Under the pieces are notes generated by a model, which saw nothing but the letters and a program-made list of their open reading frames with translations, had not been told where the DNA came from and made no database searches. From Streptomyces coeruleorubidus (GTDB taxonomy: Bacteria; Actinomycetota; Actinomycetes; Streptomycetales; Streptomycetaceae): 64,000 bases of DNA. The number at the start of each line of letters is the position of its first letter. Position 1 is the first letter of the stretch. The stretch covers positions 2,666,001 through 2,730,000 of the forward strand of contig NZ_CP023694.1 of NCBI RefSeq assembly GCF_008705135.1, given 5' to 3'. Made by a program: the position numbers and the translations under genes. This document shows positions 9,268 through 18,989 of the stretch, in pieces.

Positions 9268-9477
9268 ATGACGAACCTCAAGTTCCAGGTGCCGGTTCCG
9301 GTCGATCTCGAGGGCGACCTGGCGTCGCTGCCGGGTGACGGGGCCCGGATGGCTCCCCACTGGGCGGCTCCCGACCGGGTCGCCTCCCGGCCGGTCTCCC
9401 CGGCCCTGATCCACGGTGTGACCGTACCCTCGGCGTCGGCGCGGATGCTCGACGCGATGTCGGACTACGGGGACTGA
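9268..9477 (+). CDS. Small hypothetical protein
   Basis: 69 residues, not recognised: MTNLKFQVPVPVDLEGDLAS at the start, no membrane segment and no cysteine. Third codon positions are almost all G or C, which supports coding. No clear RBS precedes the ATG, so it may be leaderless. It is divergent from adoK and 146 bp before the next membrane-protein gene. Confidence 0.55.
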   Translation: MTNLKFQVPVPVDLEGDLASLPGDGARMAPHWAAPDRVASRPVSPALIHGVTVPSASARMLDAMSDYGD

Positions 9478-9623
9478 GCGGAGCATTACCGGGAACCGCG
9501 CGCTCCCCCGCTGCGTCCCATCGCTGTCCCCCGTAAAGGGGATGCGGGATACGACCCGACAGTGGCCCGTTTCGGACCGGGCCGGGTCCCGTGGGACAGC
9601 TGTGCAGCCGAAGGAGCGATGCG

Positions 9624-11555
9624 GTGAACACCGAGCGACCCGACAACGACGACGACGCCAGGGAAGTGGGCGGCGCCGGATCCGCCGACACCCCGGAGGT
9701 CGAGGAGCGGGGTTCGGCCGACGCCGCTGAGGCCTCGGAGGCCTCCGAGGCCTCCGAGGCCGCTGAAGCTTCCGAGACGCCGGGTGAGGACGCGCGGGCT
9801 TCTGAGGCGGACGGCGAGGCGACGGACGGTGCCGAGGCCGGCGAGGCCGGGAAGGACGACGCGGTACCGGCGGCCGAGGAGTCCAGCACCTCGGAAGCCG
9901 ACGCCGAGGAAGCCGGTACGGATGGTGCCGGCGCCGAGGAAACCGGTACGGATGGTGCCGGCGCCGAGGAAACCGGCCCGGCCCCGGACCGCGAGGTCGC
10001 TGCGGAAAGCCCCGGTGCCCAGGAAGCCGATTCCGGCCCGGCCCGGGAAGCGGACACGGAAGCGACACCCCCCGCACCCCACGGCGACCTCCCCCGCGAC
10101 GAAGAGCACCTGGTCCGTCCGGGCAGTGGGCGGTCGCGGACGCCCGCGATCATCGCCTCCGTCGCCGCCGCCGTGCTGCTGATCGGCGGTGGTGGGGCCT
10201 GGCTCGCGGCCAACGCCTCCGGCGGGTCCGACGGCGGTGCGACGTCCGGCGCGCCCGGTGGGGACGACACTCCCCCGCCGCTCGCGCTCGACGGGTACTC
10301 GGAATCGACGTCGGGCGGCGGCAACGGCTTCGCGCCCGGTGAGCCCAACCCCTACGGCGCCACCTACCGGCTCGGCGGCCCGCTTCCGGACGGTCCCGGC
10401 GAAGCCCCGGTGTACCGGGCGCAGGGCGGGGTCACCGAGGAGGACGTGGCCCGGCTGGCGAAGGCCCTCGGGGTCGAGGGGGCGCCGGTGGCGCAGGGCG
10501 AGGCCTGGAAGGTCGGGGCCGGTCAGGACGGTTCCGGGCCGAGCCTCCAGGTGAACAGGCAGGCACCGGGAGCCTGGACCTTCAGCCGGTACGCCCCGGG
10601 CACCGACAACTGCAAGGGCACCGACACCTGCACCGCTCCGCAGCCCGGCGGCAACCCGGTGAGCGAGGCGGAGGCCGAGAAGGCGGCGGCGCCCGTGCTG
10701 AAGGCGTTGGGTCAGGACGACGCGAAGCTCGACGCGAGCCAGGTCATGGGCGCCCAGCGGGTGGTGAACGCCGCTCCCGAGGTCGGTGGACTGCCCACGC
10801 ACGGCTGGACGACCGGGGTCACGGTCGGCTCCGACGGCGAGGTCGTCGGCGGCAGCGGTCAGCTGAAGACGCCGGTGAAGGGGGACACGTACCCCGTGGT
10901 CGGCGCGGAGAAGGCACTGGAGCTGATGGAACAGCGGCCGGCGGGCGACCACCGCATGGGCATAGGCGGCTGCGCGCGCCCCGTGCCGCTGAAGGACCGG
11001 CTGGAGCAGCCCTGCGAGTCGTCGGCGAGCGGCGCTCCCGAGAAGGACGCCGTGACGGTGCGGGACGCGGTGTTCGGCCTGGCCTCGCACTTTGTGGACG
11101 GGCGGCAGGCGCTGGTGCCGTCCTGGCTGTTCGAGGTGACGGCGCCGGGCGCGAAGGACCCGTTCACGGTGACGTACCCGGCGGTCGACCCGAAGTACCT
11201 GGCCTCGCCCACGCCGAGCGAGCCGAGTGACAAGCCGACGTCGGCTCCCGAGCCGCGTGACGTCGAGGTGGACGGCTACCGGGCCGAGGGCTCGGAGCTG
11301 ACCGTGACCTTCACGGGCGGGGTGTGCTCCGACTACGACGTGAAGGCGACCGAGAGCGGGGACGAGGTGAAGGTCACGGTGACCTCGACCCCGTGGCCGG
11401 ACAAGGTCTGCATCATGATCGCGAAGCAGTTCCAGAAGACCGTGCAGCTGGACGAGCCGCTCGGCGACCGCGCGGTCGTGGGCTCGGACGGCAAGGGCGT
11501 CCCGCTGGCCAAGGAGGGCGCGCGGCTGCCGGCTCCCCCGACGCGGGAGCGATAG
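9624..11555 (+). CDS. Membrane protein with repetitive acidic N-terminus and large extracytoplasmic domain
   Basis: 643 residues, family not recognised. Residues 1-160 are Glu/Asp/Ala/Ser-rich with short EAS-type repeats and a 30-bp DNA tandem repeat (9901-9980). One transmembrane helix (about 173-195) follows, then a Ser/Gly linker and a Cys-containing exported domain of about 420 residues. GTG 9624 is preceded by AAGGAG at 9611-9616; the longer frame starts in the leader. A 15-bp hairpin follows the stop. The acidic tail faces the cytoplasm if the helix is a standard anchor. Confidence 0.85.
   Translation: MNTERPDNDDDAREVGGAGSADTPEVEERGSADAAEASEASEASEAAEASETPGEDARASEADGEATDGAEAGEAGKDDAVPAAEESSTSEADAEEAGTDGAGAEETGTDGAGAEETGPAPDREVAAESPGAQEADSGPAREADTEATPPAPHGDLPRDEEHLVRPGSGRSRTPAIIASVAAAVLLIGGGGAWLAANASGGSDGGATSGAPGGDDTPPPLALDGYSESTSGGGNGFAPGEPNPYGATYRLGGPLPDGPGEAPVYRAQGGVTEEDVARLAKALGVEGAPVAQGEAWKVGAGQDGSGPSLQVNRQAPGAWTFSRYAPGTDNCKGTDTCTAPQPGGNPVSEAEAEKAAAPVLKALGQDDAKLDASQVMGAQRVVNAAPEVGGLPTHGWTTGVTVGSDGEVVGGSGQLKTPVKGDTYPVVGAEKALELMEQRPAGDHRMGIGGCARPVPLKDRLEQPCESSASGAPEKDAVTVRDAVFGLASHFVDGRQALVPSWLFEVTAPGAKDPFTVTYPAVDPKYLASPTPSEPSDKPTSAPEPRDVEVDGYRAEGSELTVTFTGGVCSDYDVKATESGDEVKVTVTSTPWPDKVCIMIAKQFQKTVQLDEPLGDRAVVGSDGKGVPLAKEGARLPAPPTRER
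9901..9980 (+). repeat. 30-bp in-frame tandem repeat (2.7 units)
   Basis: Units start at 9901, 9931 and 9961 (last one partial) and encode AEETGTDGAG-type decapeptides within the acidic N-terminus. Only a few bases differ between units, which suggests recent duplication. Confidence 0.85.
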
Positions 11556-11568
11556 GACGGCAGAGCGC

Positions 11569-11605
11569 GAAGGCGGCGGCCCCGTCGGAGGGGGCCGCCG
11601 CCTTC
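11569..11605. terminator. Bidirectional terminator
   Basis: A perfect 15-bp G/C-rich stem (11569-11583 with 11591-11605) with a 7-nt loop between the convergent ends of the acidic membrane-protein gene and erpA. Confidence 0.85.
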
Positions 11606-11641
11606 GTCATGTCCGCGGCCGCGGGAAGCGGCTCGGCAGGC

Positions 11642-11998
11642 TCAGCTGAAGGAGTCGCCGCAGGCGCAGGAGCCCGTCGCGTTCGGGTTGTCGATCGTGA
11701 AACCCTGCTTCTCGATCGTGTCCACGAAGTCGATCGTGGCGCCGCCCAGGTACGGGGCGCTCATGCGGTCGGTGACGACCTTCACACCGCCGAAGTCCTT
11801 CTCCACGTCACCGTCGAGGGAACGCTCGTCGAAGAAGAGCTGGTAGCGCAGGCCGGAGCAGCCGCCGGGCTGGACGGCGACGCGCAGCGCGAGGTCGTCG
11901 CGGCCTTCCTGGTCGAGCAGGGTCCTGACCTTGTCCGCGGCGGCGTCGGTCAGGATGATGCCGTCGCTGACGGTGGTGGTCTCGTCCGATACGGACAT
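11642..11998 (-). CDS. erpA: Iron-sulfur cluster insertion protein, ErpA/HesB type
   Basis: 118 residues of A-type Fe-S carrier that delivers clusters to apoproteins. The three cluster cysteines are in the expected places: Cys47 in GGCSGL, and Cys111 and Cys113 in SCACGD near the C-terminus. It is divergent from nadA, whose product needs a 4Fe-4S cluster, so a functional link is plausible. Both genes share a 281-bp palindrome-rich promoter region. Confidence 0.95.
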   Translation of the reverse strand: MSVSDETTTVSDGIILTDAAADKVRTLLDQEGRDDLALRVAVQPGGCSGLRYQLFFDERSLDGDVEKDFGGVKVVTDRMSAPYLGGATIDFVDTIEKQGFTIDNPNATGSCACGDSFS

Positions 11999-12175
11999 CT
12001 ACATCTCTCCCGGGTTGTACGGAGACTGCTTGCCGACGGGTCCAACCGGCGGGGCCGCGGATTCATTCCGGGCCGGGCGCTCGATCTCGGCTCCTTTTCA
12101 TGCTCGCACACGCGCCGGGAACCGGAAAACGGCTCTTTCCCGGCCTTCCCGGGAATGAACGACGGCTCGCCGGGA

Positions 12176-12240
12176 TTCACGTCACACAGACGCTATGGCC
12201 ATCGTCAAAGTGACGTGAAGCGGTTATGATAGATAGCGTC
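12176..12240. promoter_or_regulatory. erpA-nadA regulatory region with interleaved inverted repeats
   Basis: Perfect repeats are TTCACGTCA (12176-12184) with TGACGTGAA (12211-12219), GACGCTAT (12189-12196) with ATAGCGTC (12233-12240), and the compact palindrome CGTCA-AAG-TGACG (12203-12215). A -10-like TATGAT (12225-12230) with a loose -35 at 12202-12207 would put the nadA start near 12237, inside the repeats. The rest of this 281-bp gap, toward erpA, shows nothing else I can name. Confidence 0.55.
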
Positions 12241-12279
12241 AAATCGACGAAAAGTCTTGGAACAGAAAGGGTGCGTGTC

Positions 12280-13464
12280 GTGACCACCGCCCAAACCCAG
12301 GAGCTCGACGTACAGCCGACGCCCCTCGCCCTGCTGCTCCTCGGCCGTGAGGCCGACCCGAAGAGCGAGCGGGGCGTGGAGTGTCCAGGCGACCTGCCCT
12401 CGCCGTCCGACCCGGACCTGGTGGAGCGCGCCCGCAAGGCCAAGGAGAAGCTCGGCAACAAGGTCTTCGTGCTCGGCCACCACTACCAGCGCGACGAGGT
12501 CATCCAGTTCGCCGACGTCACGGGGGACTCCTTCAAGCTGGCCCGGGACGCGGCGGCGCGTCCGGAGGCCGAGTACATCGTGTTCTGCGGTGTGCACTTC
12601 ATGGCGGAGTCCGCGGACATCCTGACGTCCGACGACCAGAAGGTCGTCCTGCCCGACCTCGCCGCCGGCTGCTCGATGGCCGACATGGCGACGGCCGAGC
12701 AGGTCGCCGAGTGCTGGGATGTGCTGACCGAGGCGGGGATAGCCGAGCAGGTCGTGCCCGTCTCGTACATGAACTCGTCCGCCGACATCAAGGCGTTCAC
12801 GGGCAAGCACGGCGGCACGATCTGCACCTCCTCGAACGCCAAGCGGGCCCTGGACTGGGCCTTCGAGCAGGGCGAGAAGGTCCTCTTCCTGCCGGACCAG
12901 CACCTGGGCCGCAACACCGCCGTGCGGGACATGGGCATGTCCCTGGACGACTGCGTCGTCTACAACCCGCACAAGCCGAACGGCGGGCTGACGGCCGACG
13001 AGCTGCGCGCCGCGAAGATGATCCTGTGGCGCGGCCACTGCTCGGTGCACGGCCGCTTCAGCCTGGACTCGGTCAACGACGTGCGCGAGCGCATTCCGGG
13101 CGTCAATGTCCTGGTCCACCCCGAGTGCAAGCACGAGGTCGTGGCCGCGGCGGACTACGTCGGCTCGACGGAGTACATCATCAAGGCCCTGGAGGCCGCG
13201 CCCGCCGGCTCCAAGTGGGCCATCGGCACGGAGCTGAACCTGGTCCGCCGCCTGGCGAACCGTTTCGCGCCGGAGGGCAAGGAGATCGTCTTCCTCGACA
13301 AGACGGTCTGCTTCTGCTCGACCATGAACCGCATCGACCTCCCCCACCTGGTGTGGGCGCTGGAGTCGCTGGCCGAGGGCAACCTCGTCAACCGCATCGA
13401 GGTGGACAAGGAGACGGAGGCGTTCGCGAAGCTGGCCCTGGAGCGGATGCTGGCGCTGCCGTAA
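12280..13464 (+). CDS. nadA: Quinolinate synthase A
   Basis: 394 residues. The enzyme condenses iminoaspartate and dihydroxyacetone phosphate to quinolinate in NAD synthesis, using a 4Fe-4S cluster. Family blocks are visible, including VLGHHYQRDEVIQFAD, CGVHFMAESADIL and MNSSADIKAF, with cysteines in CGVHF, in HPECK and near the C-terminus in CFCSTMNR. GTG 12280 (MTTAQTQELD) is preferred to the ATG at 12226 because AAAGG lies 9 bases upstream and the extra residues are unlike the family. nadB and nadC are not in the window. Confidence 0.95.
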   Translation: MTTAQTQELDVQPTPLALLLLGREADPKSERGVECPGDLPSPSDPDLVERARKAKEKLGNKVFVLGHHYQRDEVIQFADVTGDSFKLARDAAARPEAEYIVFCGVHFMAESADILTSDDQKVVLPDLAAGCSMADMATAEQVAECWDVLTEAGIAEQVVPVSYMNSSADIKAFTGKHGGTICTSSNAKRALDWAFEQGEKVLFLPDQHLGRNTAVRDMGMSLDDCVVYNPHKPNGGLTADELRAAKMILWRGHCSVHGRFSLDSVNDVRERIPGVNVLVHPECKHEVVAAADYVGSTEYIIKALEAAPAGSKWAIGTELNLVRRLANRFAPEGKEIVFLDKTVCFCSTMNRIDLPHLVWALESLAEGNLVNRIEVDKETEAFAKLALERMLALP

Positions 13465-13482
13465 TCCTCGCCCCGCCCGTCG

Positions 13483-15717
13483 TCACCCCGAGTGCGGTTT
13501 CCGCTCGGGGTGCGCGGGGTCGAGGCTGAAGACGGTGCCGCCGGGGGTGGTCGCGACCAGGGCGCCTTCGACGAGCCGCACTCTGGTGGCACCCCAGTCG
13601 GTGTCGTTCCTCTGCGCCCGCGGCAGCGTCTCCCACAGCAGCGTGCCCTTCTTGGCGTCGAGCGCGCCGACGCGGCCGCTGGCACTGGCGAGGTACACGG
13701 CCCGGGTCCGCGGGTCGTACGTCGCCTCGCTCGGTTGTTCCAGGCTGGTCGGGGTCTGCCACAGCGGTTTTCCCGTGCGGGCCGACACGGCGGTGACCCG
13801 TCCGCTGGAGGTGGCGAACCACAGGGTGCCGTCCGCCATCGTCACCTGTCCCGCGTACTCCTCGGCCAGCTTCGTCGTGCTTTCCGCACCGGTGGCGGGA
13901 TCCACCAACCGGATTGCCGCATACGGCGCCTCCTGCCCGAGGAGTGTGTTTCCGTCCTCGTCCTGGGTCAGGTCCAGGAACAGGAGCCGGCCGTCGAACG
14001 ATCCGAAGTAGATGGCCTTGCCGGGTACGGTCAGCCGGCGTGCCGGGCCGTCGGCCGGGTGCAGTTCCATGACCAGGCTGTTCTGGGGTGCCGCCTCCGG
14101 GCTGCAGTGCAGGTACAGCTTCCGGGCGGCCTCCAGGATCCCGCAGGCGTGCCTCGCGGGCAGCCGTTCCGTCCAGCGCGGAGCGCCGGTGCGGAGCGAG
14201 CGGGCCGTCACCGAGGTGCCGTCGCCCTCCGGGATCACCACCATGTCGCCGGAGAAGACCACCTCCACCCACTCGTCGTTCACCGCTCGGTCCCAGAGCC
14301 GGTCGCCGGTGCCGGTGTCGAAGGCGAAGACCCGGGTGGCCCCTTCGCCCGGGGGTTCCTGCTGAACCAGTACCGCGTCGTCCCGGACGCCGAGGATCTC
14401 GAACCTGGAGAAGCCGTCGCCGGTGACAGCCGCCGGCGAGCCGGCGCGCCAGACGGTCTCGCCCGTCTTCCCGTCCAGGCGTACGGGCAGGATCCCGTCG
14501 CCCGCGCAGAAGACGGCGCCCTCGTACACCTGGCACCCCGGCCCGCCCCGGGTCTCGCCGACCTGCCGCTTCGGCGTCTTCCGCACGCCGCGCCCGGCCG
14601 TCTCGTACACGGTCGTCTGCCAGGGCTTCCAGCCGGTGGGCGGCGCCGCCCACCGGGAGTTCGCGGAGGGTGAGGTGCCGGGCCGGTCCGTGCTCCGCGC
14701 CCAGCCGGGGCCGAGCGTCAGATAGGCCGTCAGGCCGAGCACCAGGGCGCCGACCGTGCCCGTCGCGGCGAGCAGCGGGCGGATGCGGCGGCGGGGGCGG
14801 GGCCGGATGGGGCCCGGCGGGTCCGCCAGGGTCACGGGGCGGGTTGCCTCGGCCGCCGGGATCCTGTCCGCGCGGAGGGTCACGGTGGCCGGATCGTCGT
14901 CCGCCGGCTCGGGCAGGGCGGTCGCGAACTCCCGGGCCAGCTCGTCGAGTCCGGGCCGGTCCGCGGCCTCCTTGGACAGGCAGCGCTCCAGGATGCCCCG
15001 CAGCGGCTCCCCCACTCCGTCCAGCACGGGTTCGTCGTGGACCACCCGGTAGGCCGTCAGATAGGGGCTGTCCATGTCGAAGGGGCCGCGGCCGGTGACG
15101 GCGTAGACCAGTAGTGAGCCGAGGGAGAAGACGTCCGAGGCCGGGCCGACCGCACGGGCGTCGACGAGCTGTTCCGGAGACATGAAGGGCGGAGTGCCGA
15201 TCATCTGGCCCGTCTCGGTCAGCGTCTGGTGGTTCTCCGCCGCCCGGGAGATGCCGAAGTCGATGACACGGGGCCCGTCCTCGGCGAGCAGGACGTTGGC
15301 CGGTTTCAGGTCCCGGTGCACCACACCGGCCCGGTGGATGTCGCGCAGTGCCTCGACCAGGCCCAGGGCCAGCCCGCGCACTTCGGCGTCCGGCAGGGCG
15401 CCCCGGTCGCGGATCCGCCGGGCGAGCGAGGGCCCGGGCACGTACTGGGTCGCCATCCAGGGCAGCGCCGCCTCGGGGTCGGCGTCCAGGACCGGTGCGG
15501 TGAAGGCGCCGCTGACCTTGCGGACGGCCGCGATCTCCTGCCGGAACCGGGTGCGGAAGACGCTGTCCGCGGCGTACTGGGCGTGCACCACCTTGATGGC
15601 GACGTCACGGCCCGACCGCGCCCTGGCCCGGTAGACGACGCCCATGCCCCCGGCCCCGAGCCGGTCGAGCAGCCTGTAGCCGCCGACCGACTTCGGGTCG
15701 TCGCTGTGCAGCGGCAC
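13483..15717 (-). CDS. Membrane Ser/Thr protein kinase with PQQ-like beta-propeller ectodomain
   Basis: 744 residues. The Hanks-type kinase domain (about 14-275) has a complete catalytic set: GAGGMG loop, Lys42, Glu61, HRDLKPAN (Asp136) and DFG (Asp153). A Pro/Arg-rich linker and one transmembrane helix (about 315-335) lead to an exported domain of PQQ-like beta-propeller repeats (about 370-744), with DGKTGETVWR and ARTGKPLWQT as examples. It probably senses an extracellular ligand. GTG 15717 was chosen for GGAAGGGG about 9 bases upstream; the longer frame has no support. Confidence 0.93.
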   Translation of the reverse strand: MPLHSDDPKSVGGYRLLDRLGAGGMGVVYRARARSGRDVAIKVVHAQYAADSVFRTRFRQEIAAVRKVSGAFTAPVLDADPEAALPWMATQYVPGPSLARRIRDRGALPDAEVRGLALGLVEALRDIHRAGVVHRDLKPANVLLAEDGPRVIDFGISRAAENHQTLTETGQMIGTPPFMSPEQLVDARAVGPASDVFSLGSLLVYAVTGRGPFDMDSPYLTAYRVVHDEPVLDGVGEPLRGILERCLSKEAADRPGLDELAREFATALPEPADDDPATVTLRADRIPAAEATRPVTLADPPGPIRPRPRRRIRPLLAATGTVGALVLGLTAYLTLGPGWARSTDRPGTSPSANSRWAAPPTGWKPWQTTVYETAGRGVRKTPKRQVGETRGGPGCQVYEGAVFCAGDGILPVRLDGKTGETVWRAGSPAAVTGDGFSRFEILGVRDDAVLVQQEPPGEGATRVFAFDTGTGDRLWDRAVNDEWVEVVFSGDMVVIPEGDGTSVTARSLRTGAPRWTERLPARHACGILEAARKLYLHCSPEAAPQNSLVMELHPADGPARRLTVPGKAIYFGSFDGRLLFLDLTQDEDGNTLLGQEAPYAAIRLVDPATGAESTTKLAEEYAGQVTMADGTLWFATSSGRVTAVSARTGKPLWQTPTSLEQPSEATYDPRTRAVYLASASGRVGALDAKKGTLLWETLPRAQRNDTDWGATRVRLVEGALVATTPGGTVFSLDPAHPERKPHSG
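13484..13512 (+). terminator. Likely nadA terminator
   Basis: CACCCCGA and TCGGGGTG form an 8-bp stem extended by GCGG/CCGC past a 2-nt bulge, 20 bp after the nadA stop. It overlaps the last codons of the convergent kinase gene. Confidence 0.6.
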
Positions 15718-15833
15718 GCCCGAATCCCCTTCCCCCGTACTGCCGTTCAGGCCCACAGGATACGTAACGGGACATGGGGGCGGCCGGGCACCGACCATGA
15801 GGTCCGGTGCCCGGCCGCCGCCGGGTCAGGCCG

Positions 15834-18800
15834 TCACACGCCCGCGTGCTCCGGCTCCGCCGCGTCCGTCCGCTGGGCCGGGAGGCCCTTCTTCGCCGCG
15901 CGCTTCTTCGCCCGGCGCTCCTTGCGGAGTTCGAACATCGCGTACAGCGTCGGGACCAGCAGCAGCGTCAGCAGGGTCGACGTCACCAGGCCGCCGATCA
16001 CGACCACGGCCAGCGGCTGGGCGATGAAGCCGCCCTCGCCGGTGATGCCGAGGGCCATCGGCAGCAGGGCGAAGATCGTCGCCAGGGCGGTCATGAGGAT
16101 GGGCCGCAGCCGGTGGCGGCCGCCCTCGACCACGGCTTCGACGACGCCGTAGCCCTGCTTGCGGTACTGGTTGATCAGGTCGATCAGCACGATCGCGTTC
16201 GTCACCACGATGCCGATCAGCATCAGCATGCCGATCATCGCGGGCACGCCCATCGGCGTGCCGGTGGCCACCAGCAGGCCGATCGCGCCCGTCGCCGCGA
16301 ACGGGATGGAGACGAGCAGGATCAGCGGCTGGACCAGGGACCGGAAGGTTCCGACCAGCAGCATGAAGACGATCGCGATGGCCGCGAGCATCGCCAGGCC
16401 CAGGTTGGCGAACGCCTCCTCCTGGTCCTCGGAGACACCGCCGATCGACGCCGTGGCGCCGTCCGGGAGCTTCAGCGCGTTGATCTCGGACTGGAGCTTG
16501 GTGCTCACCGCGCCCGTGTTGTCGCCGGTCGGCTTCGCGGTGATGGTGGCCGCGCGCTGGCCGTCGATGCGGGTCATGGAGACCGGGCCGTCGACCAGCT
16601 TCACCGTCGCGATGTCGCCGAGCTTCACCGCGCCCAGGCGCAGGTCCTGAAGCTGCTTCAGCGTCGTCGCGGGCTTCGCCGAGCGGATGACGACGTCGCG
16701 CTCGGTGTCGTCCAGGACCGCCTTGGCGGCGTTGGTGCCGCGGACGGCCTGGGCGACGGCGGCGCCGAGGGTCTGGTCGTTGAAGCCGGCCGCGGCGGCC
16801 TTGTCGTTGGCCTTCACGGAGATCCGGGGCACGCTGGTCGCCAGGTCGCTGGTGACGTCCGTGACGTCGTCGAGCGAGGCGACCGTCTTGCGGACCTCCT
16901 CGGCCGCGGTGCGCAGGACGCCGGCGTCGGCGGCCTTCACGACCACGCTGAGGTCCTGGGCGCCGAAGCCGTCACCGGCGGTGATGGTGGTCGTGCCGAT
17001 GCCCTTCAGACCGGCCAGGCCCTTCTCGACACGGTCCTGGACGTCCTCGTACGACGCCGAGTCGTCCAGCGTCACCTGGTACGAGGCCTGGTTGGTGTCC
17101 GTACCGCCGCCGAAGGCCGCCATGAAGCCGGACGAGCCGATCGTGACCTGGTAGTTCTTCACGCCCTCGGTGTCGCCGAGGAGCTGCTCGACCTTCTTGG
17201 CCTGGGCGTTGGTCGCCTCCAGGCTGGTGCCGGGCTTCAGCTCCTGCTTGACGGTGAGGACCTCGACCTCGCCCTGGTCGAAGAAGTTCGTCTTCAGCAG
17301 CGGTGCCATGCCGAACGTGCCGACCAGGACGACGATCGCGATGGCGACGCTGGTGAGCCGGCGGCGGGTCGCGAAGCGCAGGACCGGCACGTAGATGCGC
17401 TGGAGGCGGCTCTTGGCCTCCTTCTCCTCGGCGAGCCGGCGGGCCTCGTCCGCGTCCTCGGGGGTGCCCTTGGGAGGCCGCAGGAACCAGTACGACAGCA
17501 CCGGTACGACCGTCAGGGACACGAGCAGGGACGCCAGCAGCGCGGCGGTGACCGTGAGGCTGAACGAGCCGAACAGCTCGCCCACCATGCCGCCGACGAG
17601 GCCGATCGGCAGGAACACGGCGACCGTGGTGAGCGTCGAGGACGTCACCGCGCCCGCGACCTCACGAACCGCGTTGAGGATGGCCGAGTTGCGCTCCTCG
17701 CCGTAGCCGAGGTGCCGCTTGATGTTCTCCAGGACCACGATCGAGTCGTCGACGACGCGGCCGATGGCGATGGTCAGCGCGCCCAGCGTCAGGACGTTCA
17801 GCGACAGGTCGCGGGTCCACAGCACGATCAGGGCGAGGACCACGGACAGCGGGATGGACACCGCCGTCACGAGGGTCGAGCGGATCGAGGCCAGGAAGAC
17901 CAGGATCACCAGGACGGCGAAGAGCAGACCGAGCGCGCCCTCGGTGGTGAGGCCCTTGATGGACTTCGACACGGCCGGGCCCTGGTCGCTGACGACCGTG
18001 AGGTTCGCGCCGGAGCCGAGGTCCTTGCGGAGGTCGGGGAGCTTGTCCTGGACGGCGTCGGAGATGGCGACCGCGCTGCCGTCGCGGTCCATGGTGACGG
18101 CGACGGCGAGGCTGGGCCTGCCGTCCGTGCGGGTGATGGAGTCGGCCGGGGCCTCCTGCTGCTTCACCGTGGCGACGTCACCGAGGCGCACCGGCTTGCC
18201 CTTGCCGGGCTCGCCCGCGACCATCAGGTCCTGAATCTGCTTCAGCGAGGTGAAGCCGCCGCCGACCTGGACCGTGCGGTTGGCGCCGCCCTCGTCGAAG
18301 GAGCCGGCCGGGACGGTCGCGCCGCCCGCCTGGAGGGCCTGGGCGAGGGCCTGCGAGGTGAGGCCGGCCTTCGCCAGCTTCGCCTCGTCGGGGGTGACGG
18401 TGACCTGGAGGTCCCGCACACCGTCGACGGTGACCTGGCCGACGCCGTCGATGCTCTTCAGGTCCGGCACGACCGTCTTGTCGAGCTGGTCGGCCAGGGC
18501 CTGCTGGTCCCGGTCGGAGGTGACGGCGAGGACGACGGTCGGGATGTCGTCCGTCGAACCGGCGACGACCTGCGGGTCCACGTCGTCCGGGAGCTGGACG
18601 CGGGCCCGGTTGACGGCCTGCTGCACATCGGCGACGAGCTGTTCGGTGCCGTTGCCGTAGTCGAAGGACGCCATGATCACGGCGTTGCCCTCGGTGGCGG
18701 TGGAGGTCACGCCGCTGATGCCGTCGACGGCTTCGAGGCTGTCCTCGATGGGCTCGACGACCTGCTTCTCGACCACGTCCGGGGACGCGCCCTGGTACGG

Positions 18801-18950
18801 CGCCAGCACGGACACCATGGGCAGTTCGATGGTGGGCAGCAGCTGCTGCTTGAGCTGGGGTATCGCGATCGCCCCGAAGACGAGCGCGATGATCGACATC
18901 AGCCCTATCAGGGCCCGTTGCGCGAGGCTGAATCTCGACAGCCAGGACAT
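15834..18950 (-). CDS. RND-family efflux permease (AcrB/SwrC-like)
   Basis: 1038 residues with the RND double layout. TM1 near the N-terminus and another near the middle (about 450-560) are each followed by a porter loop (about 40-330 and 560-850). The block GRVVDDSIVVLENIKR carries the TM4 Asp pair used for proton relay, and PMGVPAMIGMLMLIGIVVTN is in the second half. In Gram-positives such pumps work without an outer-membrane channel; no membrane-fusion gene is adjacent. It lies 160 bp downstream of a two-component pair on the same strand, which may control it. Confidence 0.93.
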   Translation of the reverse strand: MSWLSRFSLAQRALIGLMSIIALVFGAIAIPQLKQQLLPTIELPMVSVLAPYQGASPDVVEKQVVEPIEDSLEAVDGISGVTSTATEGNAVIMASFDYGNGTEQLVADVQQAVNRARVQLPDDVDPQVVAGSTDDIPTVVLAVTSDRDQQALADQLDKTVVPDLKSIDGVGQVTVDGVRDLQVTVTPDEAKLAKAGLTSQALAQALQAGGATVPAGSFDEGGANRTVQVGGGFTSLKQIQDLMVAGEPGKGKPVRLGDVATVKQQEAPADSITRTDGRPSLAVAVTMDRDGSAVAISDAVQDKLPDLRKDLGSGANLTVVSDQGPAVSKSIKGLTTEGALGLLFAVLVILVFLASIRSTLVTAVSIPLSVVLALIVLWTRDLSLNVLTLGALTIAIGRVVDDSIVVLENIKRHLGYGEERNSAILNAVREVAGAVTSSTLTTVAVFLPIGLVGGMVGELFGSFSLTVTAALLASLLVSLTVVPVLSYWFLRPPKGTPEDADEARRLAEEKEAKSRLQRIYVPVLRFATRRRLTSVAIAIVVLVGTFGMAPLLKTNFFDQGEVEVLTVKQELKPGTSLEATNAQAKKVEQLLGDTEGVKNYQVTIGSSGFMAAFGGGTDTNQASYQVTLDDSASYEDVQDRVEKGLAGLKGIGTTTITAGDGFGAQDLSVVVKAADAGVLRTAAEEVRKTVASLDDVTDVTSDLATSVPRISVKANDKAAAAGFNDQTLGAAVAQAVRGTNAAKAVLDDTERDVVIRSAKPATTLKQLQDLRLGAVKLGDIATVKLVDGPVSMTRIDGQRAATITAKPTGDNTGAVSTKLQSEINALKLPDGATASIGGVSEDQEEAFANLGLAMLAAIAIVFMLLVGTFRSLVQPLILLVSIPFAATGAIGLLVATGTPMGVPAMIGMLMLIGIVVTNAIVLIDLINQYRKQGYGVVEAVVEGGRHRLRPILMTALATIFALLPMALGITGEGGFIAQPLAVVVIGGLVTSTLLTLLLVPTLYAMFELRKERRAKKRAAKKGLPAQRTDAAEPEHAGV

Positions 18951-18989
18951 GGGTCAGGGTCTCTCTTCTGTTTAACGGCAGAAGCGGCA

